Assembly (NCBI RefSeq): GCF_002993285.1
Contig: NZ_CP027433.1
Span: forward strand, 372,001-436,000
DNA: 64,000 nucleotides
Direction: 5' to 3'
Origin: Gordonia iterans
GTDB taxonomy: Bacteria; Actinomycetota; Actinomycetes; Mycobacteriales; Mycobacteriaceae
Both the position numbers and the translations under genes were made by a program. Below are positions 1 through 9,675 of this stretch, piece by piece. The number at the start of each line of letters is the position of its first letter. The stretch's first letter is position 1. The notes below the pieces were generated by a model. It was not told the origin of the DNA, ran no database searches, and saw only the letters and a program-made list of their open reading frames with translations.

Positions 1-1
1 G

Positions 2-1300
2 ACCGGCGCGAACGGCGTTCCCGCCTGGGTCAACGAGCACGGGTTGGTCGACCCGGCGGTCCTGTATTCGCTGATCGTGCTCTGGTTGTTGCTCGGCCTG
101 CGCGACAAGGTCGCTTTCCTGGCTTCACGTGCCGAGCAGTACCTTCCGGCGGTGATCTTTTTCGCGTTCCTGCCGATCCTGACGGGTTTCGCGAGCATGA
201 TCATCGCCGCGAAGCTGCTCATCGTGATCGTGTGGGTCGGTGCGGGCGTCTCCAAGATCGGCTACCACTTCACCAACGTCATCCCGCCGATGGTGTCGAA
301 CACCCCGTGGCTCACGATCAAATCGGCCAAGCGGATGAACTACCGCGACTTCCCGAAAGACCTGCGCCCGAGCCACTCGGCCTCGCTCACCGGTCACGTC
401 CTGGGCACACTCGTCGAGATCGTCGCACCGCTGATTCTGCTGTTCTCGACGAGCAAGTGGCTGACTCTGGCCATGGTGGTGCTGATGGTCTGCTTCCACC
501 TGTTCATCTTCTCGACGTTCCCGCTGGCGGTGCCGCTCGAGTGGAACATCCTGTTCGCCTATCTGACGATCTTCCTGTTCTGGGGCTTCCCGAATCAGAA
601 CGGCTACGCCCCGTGGGACTTCGACCCGGCCTGGGGCCTGGCGGTGATCGCCGTGCTGCTGTTGATCCTTCCGGTGCTGGGCAACCTGCGGCCCGATCTG
701 GTCTCGTTCTTGCCGTCCCTGCGGCAGTACGCGGGCAACTGGGCGTCGGCGCTGTGGGCGTTCGCTCCGGGGGCCGAGCAGAAGCTCAACGGTCAGGCAG
801 TGGTCCGCCCGACGGTGAACAATGTGAACCAGCTGGAGAAGACCTACCCGGCGGACATCGCCGAGATCACCATGCAGCAGACCATCGCGTGGCGTGCCAT
901 GCACAGTCAGGGCCGTGGCCTCTATTCGCTGCTCTACCGGGAACTGGGCGAGGACCGGATCGGCGAGTACACCATTCGCGAAGCGGAGTTCGCCTGCAAC
1001 TCGCTGCTGGGATTCAACTTCGGCGACGGTCACTTCCACAACTGGCGGCTGATCGAGGCTCTGCAGAAGCGCTGTGACTTCGCTCCGGGCGAGTTCACGG
1101 TGGTATGGGTGGAGTCCCAACCCATCCACAAGACGACCCAGGAGTACATGGTGATCGACGCGGCCCTCGGCATCCTCGAGCGCGGTACCTGGGACGTCCG
1201 GGATGCGGTGGCGGAGCAGCCGTGGCTCCCGAACGGCCCCATCCCGGTCGAGGTCGCCTGGCGCCGGGCGAACGCCCCACGACTGTCGGGCGTCCGGTAA
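2..1300 (+). CDS. DUF3556 family membrane protein, 5' end missing
   Basis: The reading frame is open from base 2 with no start codon, so the N-terminus lies outside the window; the TTG at 44 is only an internal candidate. The visible 430 or so residues begin with several hydrophobic segments, including a long one around the LLLILPVLGNLRP stretch, followed by a soluble C-terminal part. This architecture and wording match DUF3556 proteins of Mycobacteriales, which are membrane proteins without a known reaction. The stop codon is only 2 bp before the start of the FAD oxidoreductase gene, so the two are surely cotranscribed. I infer an envelope or lipid-related role from this pairing only. Confidence 0.75.
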   Translation, partial: TGANGVPAWVNEHGLVDPAVLYSLIVLWLLLGLRDKVAFLASRAEQYLPAVIFFAFLPILTGFASMIIAAKLLIVIVWVGAGVSKIGYHFTNVIPPMVSNTPWLTIKSAKRMNYRDFPKDLRPSHSASLTGHVLGTLVEIVAPLILLFSTSKWLTLAMVVLMVCFHLFIFSTFPLAVPLEWNILFAYLTIFLFWGFPNQNGYAPWDFDPAWGLAVIAVLLLILPVLGNLRPDLVSFLPSLRQYAGNWASALWAFAPGAEQKLNGQAVVRPTVNNVNQLEKTYPADIAEITMQQTIAWRAMHSQGRGLYSLLYRELGEDRIGEYTIREAEFACNSLLGFNFGDGHFHNWRLIEALQKRCDFAPGEFTVVWVESQPIHKTTQEYMVIDAALGILERGTWDVRDAVAEQPWLPNGPIPVEVAWRRANAPRLSGVR

Positions 1301-1302
1301 CC

Positions 1303-2727
1303 ATGACCACCGCGATCGTCGTCGGCGGCGGGCCCAACGGGCTCGCCGCCGGCCTGCAACTCGCGCGTCACGGTGTGGACGTGACCGTCCTGGAGGCGGC
1401 GGACGAGATCGGCGGCGGCGCAAAGTCCGGCGAGCTCGGCGTGCCCGGTCTGATCCACGACTACTGCTCGGCGTTCCATCCGCTGGGCGTCGGTTCGCCG
1501 TTCTGGCGGGAGGTCGGCCTGGACCGTCACGGCCTGGAATGGGCGTGGCCGGAGATCGATTGCGCGCATCCGCTCGACGACGGATCGGCGGGTCTGCTTC
1601 ATCGGTCGATCGAGCAGACCGCCGCCGGGCTGGGCGCCGACGGGCGACGGTGGCTGCTGGCATTCGGCGACCTGGTGTCCGGTTTCGACCAGATCGCTCC
1701 CGACCTCCTGCGTCCGGTGGTGAACGTGCCCCGGCACCCGTTCCGGCTCGCCGCGTTCGGTCCCCGGGCGCTGCTGCCGGCGACCTGGCTGGCGCGCTTC
1801 TTCACCACCCCGCAGGCGCGGGCTCTGTTCGGCGGAGTGGCGGCGCACGCATTCCACCGACTGGACCGTCCGATGACCGCATCGCTCGGCATGATGATCA
1901 CCGCGAGCGGGCACCGGTTCGGCTGGCCGGTCGCAGTCGGCGGCTCCGGGGCCATCACCCGGGCTGCCGCTGCGGCGCTGACCCGGGCCGGCGGCCGGAT
2001 CGAGACCGGTGTGACCGTCGTTGATCGATCGCAGCTCCCGGATGCCGACATCGTGATGCTGGATCTGTCTGCAGCGCAGGTGCTCGCACTCTTCGGTGAT
2101 CGCATGCCGACGCGCATCGCCAAGGCGTACGGCCGGTATCGGGTCGGGTCCTCGGCCTTCAAGGTCGACTTCGCGATCCGGGGCGACGTGCCCTGGCGCA
2201 ATCGGGAGACCGCCGCCGCGGGCACCGTGCATCTCGGCGGCGATCTGGCCGAGATCGCCTACACGGAGAAGCAGCGGGCCGCCGGTGTGATGGTGGACAA
2301 CCCCTTTGTCCTGGTGGGGCAGCAGTACGTCGCCGACGCGAGTCGCAGCAACGGTGACGTGAATCCGATCTGGTCGTACGCGCACGTGCCCGCCGGCTAC
2401 ACCGGAGATGCCACCGAAGCGGTGATCCGGCAGATCGAACGCTTCGCCCCGGGCTTTCGCGATCAGATCGTCTGGTCGGAGTCGCGGGGGACCGTCGCAC
2501 TGGAGCGGTACAACGCCAACTACGCCGGTGGGGACATCATCGGGGGTGCCAACACCGGCGTGCAGATGCTGCTTCGGCCGCGGCCCGCGCTCGATCCGTA
2601 TGCGACGGGCGTCGACGGGGTGTACATCTGCTCGCAGTCGGCGCCTCCGGGGGCCGGCATCCACGGCCTCTGCGGTTACCACGCGGCCACGACGGCACTG
2701 CGGCGAGCGGGAATCGTCGCGGGCTGA
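1303..2727 (+). CDS. FAD-dependent oxidoreductase, phytoene desaturase-like
   Basis: A 474-residue flavoprotein. The N-terminus carries the dinucleotide-binding motif GGGPNGLAAGLQLARHG followed by an acidic residue at the end of the second strand (VLEAADEIGGGAKSGE), the signature of the phytoene dehydrogenase / NAD(P)-FAD oxidoreductase superfamily. The C-terminus ends with the typical FAD-closing segment GVYICSQSAPPGAGIHGLCGYHAA. The substrate cannot be told from sequence; relatives act on carotenoids, retinoids and other lipids. ATG at 1303 is chosen because the Rossmann motif starts directly after it. It follows the DUF3556 gene by 2 bp and precedes the PucR regulator by 36 bp, which suggests one transcription unit. 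Confidence 0.85.
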   Translation: MTTAIVVGGGPNGLAAGLQLARHGVDVTVLEAADEIGGGAKSGELGVPGLIHDYCSAFHPLGVGSPFWREVGLDRHGLEWAWPEIDCAHPLDDGSAGLLHRSIEQTAAGLGADGRRWLLAFGDLVSGFDQIAPDLLRPVVNVPRHPFRLAAFGPRALLPATWLARFFTTPQARALFGGVAAHAFHRLDRPMTASLGMMITASGHRFGWPVAVGGSGAITRAAAAALTRAGGRIETGVTVVDRSQLPDADIVMLDLSAAQVLALFGDRMPTRIAKAYGRYRVGSSAFKVDFAIRGDVPWRNRETAAAGTVHLGGDLAEIAYTEKQRAAGVMVDNPFVLVGQQYVADASRSNGDVNPIWSYAHVPAGYTGDATEAVIRQIERFAPGFRDQIVWSESRGTVALERYNANYAGGDIIGGANTGVQMLLRPRPALDPYATGVDGVYICSQSAPPGAGIHGLCGYHAATTALRRAGIVAG

Positions 2728-2763
2728 TGCCGGGACGGTGAGACGAGAGAGGGGACGCCAGCC

Positions 2764-4035
2764 ATGACTGAATCGACGGCCGACCCGGTCGACGCCGAAG
2801 TGCGGGCCGCTGTCGGAGTGATCGCTCGCCGGTTCCACGAGCGGGAACAAGAGATCATCGACCACATGACCGCCCGGATGCTGGAGATCGATCACCTGGA
2901 CGGCGACCCGGTACTGGTGGACCTTCTTCGGGCGAGCGTGGAGGCCAACATCACCACCATCAACCACGTCCTCTCCAACGACATCCCGATCGCACACCTG
3001 CAGCCGACCACCGCTGCGGTGGAATACGCGTTCCGGCTCGCACAGCGAGAGGTTCCGTCGAACTCGCTCATGCGGGCCTACCGGATGGGCGAGTACGAGT
3101 ACAACCGGCTCTGCCTGGAGATGCTCGAAGACCTCGAGCTGAGCGAGGCGGTCTCGATCCGGGCCGCGAGCTATCTCGCCCGGGTCTTGTTCGACTACAT
3201 CGACTGGATCAGCCAGCAGGTCTTCCTGGCGTACGAGAACGAGCGGCGGCGCTGGATCGGTGCCGAGGGCAACGTCCTCTCGTCGACCGTGAATCATCTG
3301 CTCGACGGCGACGGTGAGCCGAAACCGTACGAGCTCGAGGCCTTCGAGTCGGAGACCGGCTACCGGCTCGACCGCACCCACCTCGCCGCGATCCTGTGGA
3401 CCCCCGATCCGACCGGAATGCTCACCGAGATCGACCGGGCTGCCAGGTCTCTGGCCGCGGCCTTGCGGAGTCCGGCCGCTCCGGTGATCACCGCATCGGA
3501 CCGCAGCACCGTGTGGGTGTGGATCCCGTTCGACGGTCGCGTGCCGCCCACCGACGCGGCGAGCATCGCCGAGCGGGCGTCCTTGCCGGCGGGCCTGCGG
3601 ATGGCCCTCGGACTGCCGGGAGACGGCGTGGCCGGCTTCCGCCGGTCACATCGACAGGCCCGCGCGGCGTACGACGTCGCCACCGTGGTGCCGCGCCGGG
3701 GCCCGCAGGTGGTCGGCTACGGCGACCGGGGAATCGCGGTGGTCTCGGTGATGGCGCGCGATCTGCCGTCGACCCGCGCCTGGATCGGTGACCTTCTGGG
3801 CCCGCTCGCCGCCGACACGCCGAACGCGCAGATCCTTCGGGAGACGCTGTCGGAGTATCTCGCGTCCGGGGAGAGTCATGTGCGCACCGCGGAACGGATG
3901 ACGCTGCATCGCAACACCGTCAAGTACCGGATCGGCAAGGCGATGGAAACGCTGCCGCGCCCCGGGGACCGTATGGATCTGGCTCTCGCTCTGACCGTGT
4001 GCGAGTACCTCGGTCCGGTCGTCGTCGCGGACTGA
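2764..4035 (+). CDS. PucR/CdaR-family transcriptional regulator
   Basis: A 423-residue regulator. The first 170 residues resemble the RsbRD-type sensory domain often found at the front of these proteins, the middle looks like the GGDEF-like domain of the family, and the C-terminus carries the helix-turn-helix with the near-invariant RNTVKYRIGKA motif (PucR HTH_30). Family members activate or repress nearby metabolic operons in response to small molecules. The gene lies 36 bp after the FAD oxidoreductase, so it may regulate the DUF3556-oxidoreductase pair, or the acyltransferase downstream. An AG-rich ribosome-binding site (agagagggga) precedes the ATG. Confidence 0.88.
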   Translation: MTESTADPVDAEVRAAVGVIARRFHEREQEIIDHMTARMLEIDHLDGDPVLVDLLRASVEANITTINHVLSNDIPIAHLQPTTAAVEYAFRLAQREVPSNSLMRAYRMGEYEYNRLCLEMLEDLELSEAVSIRAASYLARVLFDYIDWISQQVFLAYENERRRWIGAEGNVLSSTVNHLLDGDGEPKPYELEAFESETGYRLDRTHLAAILWTPDPTGMLTEIDRAARSLAAALRSPAAPVITASDRSTVWVWIPFDGRVPPTDAASIAERASLPAGLRMALGLPGDGVAGFRRSHRQARAAYDVATVVPRRGPQVVGYGDRGIAVVSVMARDLPSTRAWIGDLLGPLAADTPNAQILRETLSEYLASGESHVRTAERMTLHRNTVKYRIGKAMETLPRPGDRMDLALALTVCEYLGPVVVAD

Positions 4036-4086
4036 ACGGCGGAGGCGCCGTGGTCGGAGACCCGTTCACCCCTCGGCCGTCTCCGT

Positions 4087-4106
4087 AACTTACGGTACCG
4101 TAGGTT
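4087..4106. promoter_or_regulatory. 20-bp operator-like palindrome before the acyltransferase
   Basis: The sequence AACTTACGGTACCGTAGGTT is a near-perfect palindrome with a perfect 12-bp core (TACGGTACCGTA, 4091-4102). It ends 2 bp before the ATG of the acyltransferase gene. A dimeric repressor such as a TetR-family protein bound here would block either RNA polymerase or a leaderless start. The cognate regulator is not identifiable in the window. Confidence 0.55.
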
Positions 4107-4108
4107 GC

Positions 4109-4843
4109 ATGGATATTGCGCTGGCCGACGCCGATGCGGTCTATGAGTACTACCGCGGCCATCGCCAGCCGGCGCTCCGGGCCAAGGCGCTCTACGGGTG
4201 GCTCGCGCTGCGTCACCGGCCCGACGTCCACCTCGACGGGGAGGCGGCCCGGCGGCTCCGCGAACTGCGCCGGGAGCCGGGTCATGCGGTGATCGTGTCG
4301 GCGAATCATGTGCGGCAGACCGATCCCTTCGTGCTGGCGGCGACCGGCTTCCGCTCGCCCCTGCGGCCCCGGATCGGCACGATCCGGGTGCTGGCGAAGG
4401 ACGGGCTGTTCCAGGATCCCGAGCAACGCCGCAAGATCGACGTGATGGGCGGCATTCCCGTGTTCCGTCCCAAAGACCACGGAGTGCGCGAGTCGATGGC
4501 GGCCGGGCGGACCATGATCGACGTGTGCATCGACCGAATGTCTCGAGGCGACTGGCTGGCGGTGTTCCCCGAGGGCACCTGCAACAAGGGTGACCCGGCG
4601 CGACTGCAGCCGCTCGGCAGCGGCCTCGGGCACATCGCGCTCGGCGCACTCCGGCGCGGGCAGCCGGTGTCCCTGGTCAGCATCGGGCTGGCCTACCGGG
4701 ATACGACCGCGCAGCGAACCTCCGTCTCGATCAGCGAGCCGGTCGAGTTCGACGGTGCGGCGCGCAAGAGCGCCGCCGCCGCGACCAGGTTCGCCGCCGC
4801 CCGTCTCCAGGAGGCGGTCGACCGCGCGACCGCGCGCCTGTAG
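4109..4843 (+). CDS. 1-acylglycerol-3-phosphate acyltransferase-like (PlsC family)
   Basis: A 244-residue protein with the two diagnostic acyltransferase blocks: the catalytic HX4D motif (NHVRQTD, near residue 67) and the substrate-binding FPEGTCNKGD block near residue 153. Such enzymes transfer a fatty acyl group to lysophosphatidate or related lysolipids at the inner membrane face. No long membrane helix is evident, so it is probably a peripheral protein. It stands alone, with an operator-like palindrome immediately upstream. The exact acceptor cannot be told; trehalose or polyketide lipid acylation is possible in this order. Confidence 0.85.
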   Translation: MDIALADADAVYEYYRGHRQPALRAKALYGWLALRHRPDVHLDGEAARRLRELRREPGHAVIVSANHVRQTDPFVLAATGFRSPLRPRIGTIRVLAKDGLFQDPEQRRKIDVMGGIPVFRPKDHGVRESMAAGRTMIDVCIDRMSRGDWLAVFPEGTCNKGDPARLQPLGSGLGHIALGALRRGQPVSLVSIGLAYRDTTAQRTSVSISEPVEFDGAARKSAAAATRFAAARLQEAVDRATARL

Positions 4844-5047
4844 GGGTTCGGCGCCTCTGTTCTCCGGCCCAGCGCCACCGGACCCGCCGAGCTCCGTGAG
4901 CGCGACGTCAGGGTCTGACCGATCGGCGTATGGATTCCGTGAGGAGCCCTGTTCGGAACCCGGGCTCGAGCGTTTGATCGGGAGTTGCGCCCGCTGCGGG
5001 CGTGCGACCAGCGAACCCGCGGTCGCCGGTGCCCGAATGGAGTTCGT
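4844..5047. other. kdp leader region without recognised motif
   Basis: About 200 bases between the acyltransferase and the kdp operon. It should hold the kdp promoter and the KdpE binding site. I looked for the conserved blocks of the c-di-AMP (ydaO) riboswitch that precedes some actinobacterial potassium genes and did not see a convincing match. Confidence 0.4.
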
Positions 5048-5131
5048 GTGCTTGACCTCGTCTATGTGTGCGGCGTGATCGCCTTGTTCGTCGGCCTCGG
5101 GCTGCTGGGGAAGGCGGTGGAGAAACTGTGA
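5048..5131 (+). CDS. 27-residue membrane peptide upstream of kdpF
   Basis: A GTG-initiated frame encodes a 27-residue peptide: a short N-terminus (VLDLVYVCG), one hydrophobic helix and a charged C-terminus (GKAVEKL). It overlaps the start of kdpF by 4 bases (GTGA), which implies translational coupling. From memory, short membrane peptides ending in G-x-E-[KR]-L occur directly before kdpF or kdpA in other bacteria and are usually left unannotated. That pattern makes it a candidate accessory subunit of the Kdp complex. Size and coupling are seen in the sequence; the role is inferred. Confidence 0.65.
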   Translation: MLDLVYVCGVIALFVGLGLLGKAVEKL

Positions 5132-5217
5132 CGGTCATTCAGCTCGTCGCCGCAGCGCTCGGCGTGGCGGCGATCGTGTATCTCGTGATCGCCCTCATCC
5201 ATCCGGAGCGATTCTGA
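5128..5217 (+). CDS. kdpF: Potassium-transporting ATPase subunit KdpF
   Basis: A 29-residue protein with one membrane helix and the C-terminal signature [12 protein letters not shown] typical of actinobacterial KdpF. KdpF stabilises the KdpABC complex in the membrane. It starts at a GTG that overlaps the previous peptide gene and ends in an ATGA overlap with kdpA, so the small genes and kdpA are translated as a coupled block. Confidence 0.9.
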   Translation: MTVIQLVAAALGVAAIVYLVIALIHPERF

Positions 5218-6887
5218 TGACGTGGTTGCACGCGATCCTTTCGCTGGGGACCGTCGTCCTCATCCTCGCCGCGCTGTACCGTCCGCTCGGCGACTACATG
5301 GCCTGGGTCTTCACCTCCGGCAAGGATTGGTGGCTCGAACGCGGGATCTATCGAGTGATCGGGGTCGACTCGAAGGGCGAGCAGACGTGGCCGGCCTACC
5401 TCCGCGGCGTCCTCGTCTTCTCGGCGGTGGGCCTGCTGATCGTCTACGGCTTGCAGCGGCTGCAGCAGTGGCTGCCCTATTCGCTCGGGCTCGAGGCCCC
5501 GTCACAGCCCTTGTCGTTCAACACCGCGGCCTCGTTCGTGGGGAACACGAACTGGCAGTCGTACTCACCGGAACAGACCCTCGGGTACACGGTCCAGTTC
5601 GCGGGTCTCGCCGTGCAGAACTTCGTCTCCGCGGCGGTGGGCATCGCGGTGGCGATCGCGCTGGTGCGTGGTTTCGCCTACCGCCGGACGGGCACGATCG
5701 GGAACTTCTGGGTCGACCTGACCAGGGGTGCGCTGCGGATCCTGCTTCCGATCGCGCTGATCAGCGCCGTCGTGCTGATCGTCGGCGGCGTGATCCAGAA
5801 CTTCAACGGGTTCACCTCCGTCACCACCCTCACCGGCGCGACGCAGACGATTCCCGGCGGGCCGACCGCATCGCAGGAGGCCATCAAGCTGCTGGGCACC
5901 AACGGCGGCGGATTCTTCAACGCGAACTCGTCGCATCCGTTCGAGAACCCGACCGCGTGGACGAACTTGGTCGAAGTCGTTCTGATGCTGATCATCCCGT
6001 TCTCGCTGCCCCGCACCTTCGGGAAGATGATCGGCGACAACCGACAGGGCTATGCCGTCGTCTCGGTCATGGCGCTGCTGTACGTGGCATCGTTCGGCAT
6101 TCTGACCGCGCTCGAGTCCGCGGGCCGAGGCAGCGCCCCGGAGCTGGCCGGCGCGGCGATGGAGGGCAAGGAGCAACGGTTCGGCATCCTCGGGTCGACG
6201 CTGTTCGCCACCACCGGCACCGGCACCTCCACGGGTGCGGTCAACTCGATGCACGATTCCTACACCTCACTCGGCGGCATGATGCCGATGCTCAACATGA
6301 TGCTGGGCGAGGTCGCTCCGGGCGGGGTGGGATCTGGCCTCTACGCGATGCTGGTGCTGGCGGTGATCGCCGTGTTCCTCTCGGGGTTGCTGATCGGAAG
6401 GACCCCGGAGTACCTGGGCAAGAAGATCGGTTCGCGGGAGATCAAACTCGCCGCGCTGTATCTGCTGGTGACACCCGTCCTCGTGCTCTCCGGCACCGCG
6501 CTGAGCTTCGCGATCCCCGGGGTCCGGGGCAGCGTCGAGGACTCGATCGCGAACCCGGGGATCCACGGCATGTCCGAAGTGCTCTACGCGTTCACCTCCG
6601 CGGCCAACAACAACGGTTCGGCGTTCGCCGGCCTCGGCGCCGACACCCCCTGGCTCAACACCGTGCTGGGCGTCGTCATCCTGCTGGGCCGGTTCATACC
6701 GATCATCCTGGTCCTGGCACTGGCCGGAGCGCTCGCTGCGCAGGAGAAGATCCCGGCCACCTCGGGCACGCTCCCGACACACCGGCCGTTGTTCGTCGGA
6801 CTGCTCACCGTGGTCACGCTGCTCGTGACCGCCCTCACCTACTTTCCCGTTCTTGCGCTGGGTCCCCTGGCAGAAGGGCTGATGTAA
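5217..6887 (+). CDS. kdpA: Potassium-transporting ATPase subunit A (K+ channel-like)
   Basis: A 556-residue polytopic membrane protein, normal length for KdpA. The selectivity-filter regions are intact: [45 protein letters not shown] and [11 protein letters not shown]. KdpA binds potassium from outside and passes it to KdpB through an internal tunnel. The start overlaps the kdpF stop, and kdpB begins 2 bp after the kdpA stop. Confidence 0.97.
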   Translation: MTWLHAILSLGTVVLILAALYRPLGDYMAWVFTSGKDWWLERGIYRVIGVDSKGEQTWPAYLRGVLVFSAVGLLIVYGLQRLQQWLPYSLGLEAPSQPLSFNTAASFVGNTNWQSYSPEQTLGYTVQFAGLAVQNFVSAAVGIAVAIALVRGFAYRRTGTIGNFWVDLTRGALRILLPIALISAVVLIVGGVIQNFNGFTSVTTLTGATQTIPGGPTASQEAIKLLGTNGGGFFNANSSHPFENPTAWTNLVEVVLMLIIPFSLPRTFGKMIGDNRQGYAVVSVMALLYVASFGILTALESAGRGSAPELAGAAMEGKEQRFGILGSTLFATTGTGTSTGAVNSMHDSYTSLGGMMPMLNMMLGEVAPGGVGSGLYAMLVLAVIAVFLSGLLIGRTPEYLGKKIGSREIKLAALYLLVTPVLVLSGTALSFAIPGVRGSVEDSIANPGIHGMSEVLYAFTSAANNNGSAFAGLGADTPWLNTVLGVVILLGRFIPIILVLALAGALAAQEKIPATSGTLPTHRPLFVGLLTVVTLLVTALTYFPVLALGPLAEGLM

Positions 6888-6889
6888 CG

Positions 6890-9037
<2,148 letters not shown>

Positions 9038-9058
9038 CACCACGAAAGGCAGGATGCA

Positions 9059-9673
9059 GTGAACTCTCCGATACGCGGGGTGGGGCGCACAGTCTGGGTG
9101 GCGACGCGCGCGATGATCCTGTTCACCCTGTTGCTGGGCGTGCTCTATACAGCGGTCGTCACCGTCGCCGGACAGCTCGTGTTCCCGGGGCAGTCCAACG
9201 GGTCGATGATCTCCGGCGAGGACGGCCGCGACACCGGCTCGTCGCTGATCGGCCAGGCGTTCGTCGACGCGGAGGGCAATCCCTTGCCGCAGTATTTCCA
9301 GTCGCGGCCGTCCGCCGCGGGCGACGGGTACGACGCCGGTGCGTCGGGGGGCTCCAACTACGGTCCGGAGAACCCGGACCTGATCGCCGCGATCGCCGAA
9401 CGCAAGGCCCAGGTGGCCGTCTTCAACGGCGTCGCCGAGTCGGACGTGCCCGCCGATGCGGTCACCGCGTCCGCGTCGGGCCTCGACCCGCACATCAGCA
9501 CCGCTTACGCGTCGATCCAGATCGCCCGAGTGGCCGATGCGCGGGCGATTCCCGCTGATACCGTGCGGGAACTGGTCGACGCCCACACCAGCCGGGCCGC
9601 AGCCGGCTTCCTGGGACAATCGACGGTGAACGTGCTGGAACTGAACGCCGCATTGGACCGACTGGAGGGCTGA
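9059..9673 (+). CDS. kdpC: Potassium-transporting ATPase subunit C
   Basis: A 204-residue protein with one N-terminal membrane helix (residues about 16-40) and the KdpC family segments SLIGQAF, YFQSRPSA and SGLDPHISTAYA. KdpC sits outside the membrane and raises potassium affinity and ATP use of the complex. The start is a GTG at 9059, preceded by an AAGGCAGG ribosome-binding site. It follows kdpB by 21 bp and precedes kdpD by 2 bp. Confidence 0.95.
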   Translation: MNSPIRGVGRTVWVATRAMILFTLLLGVLYTAVVTVAGQLVFPGQSNGSMISGEDGRDTGSSLIGQAFVDAEGNPLPQYFQSRPSAAGDGYDAGASGGSNYGPENPDLIAAIAERKAQVAVFNGVAESDVPADAVTASASGLDPHISTAYASIQIARVADARAIPADTVRELVDAHTSRAAAGFLGQSTVNVLELNAALDRLEG

Positions 9674-9675
9674 CG

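Noticed and set aside
1030-3381. Very long open frames on the minus strand opposite real genes (also opposite kdpB, gltB and kdpD)
   Set aside because: They are Arg/Gly/Asp-rich with no recognisable domain, and are the usual mirror frames of high-GC genes; the opposite strand carries clear conserved proteins.
4844-5047. Possible c-di-AMP (ydaO) riboswitch before kdp
   Set aside because: Some short phrases look similar, but the conserved paired blocks of the riboswitch could not be found in order.
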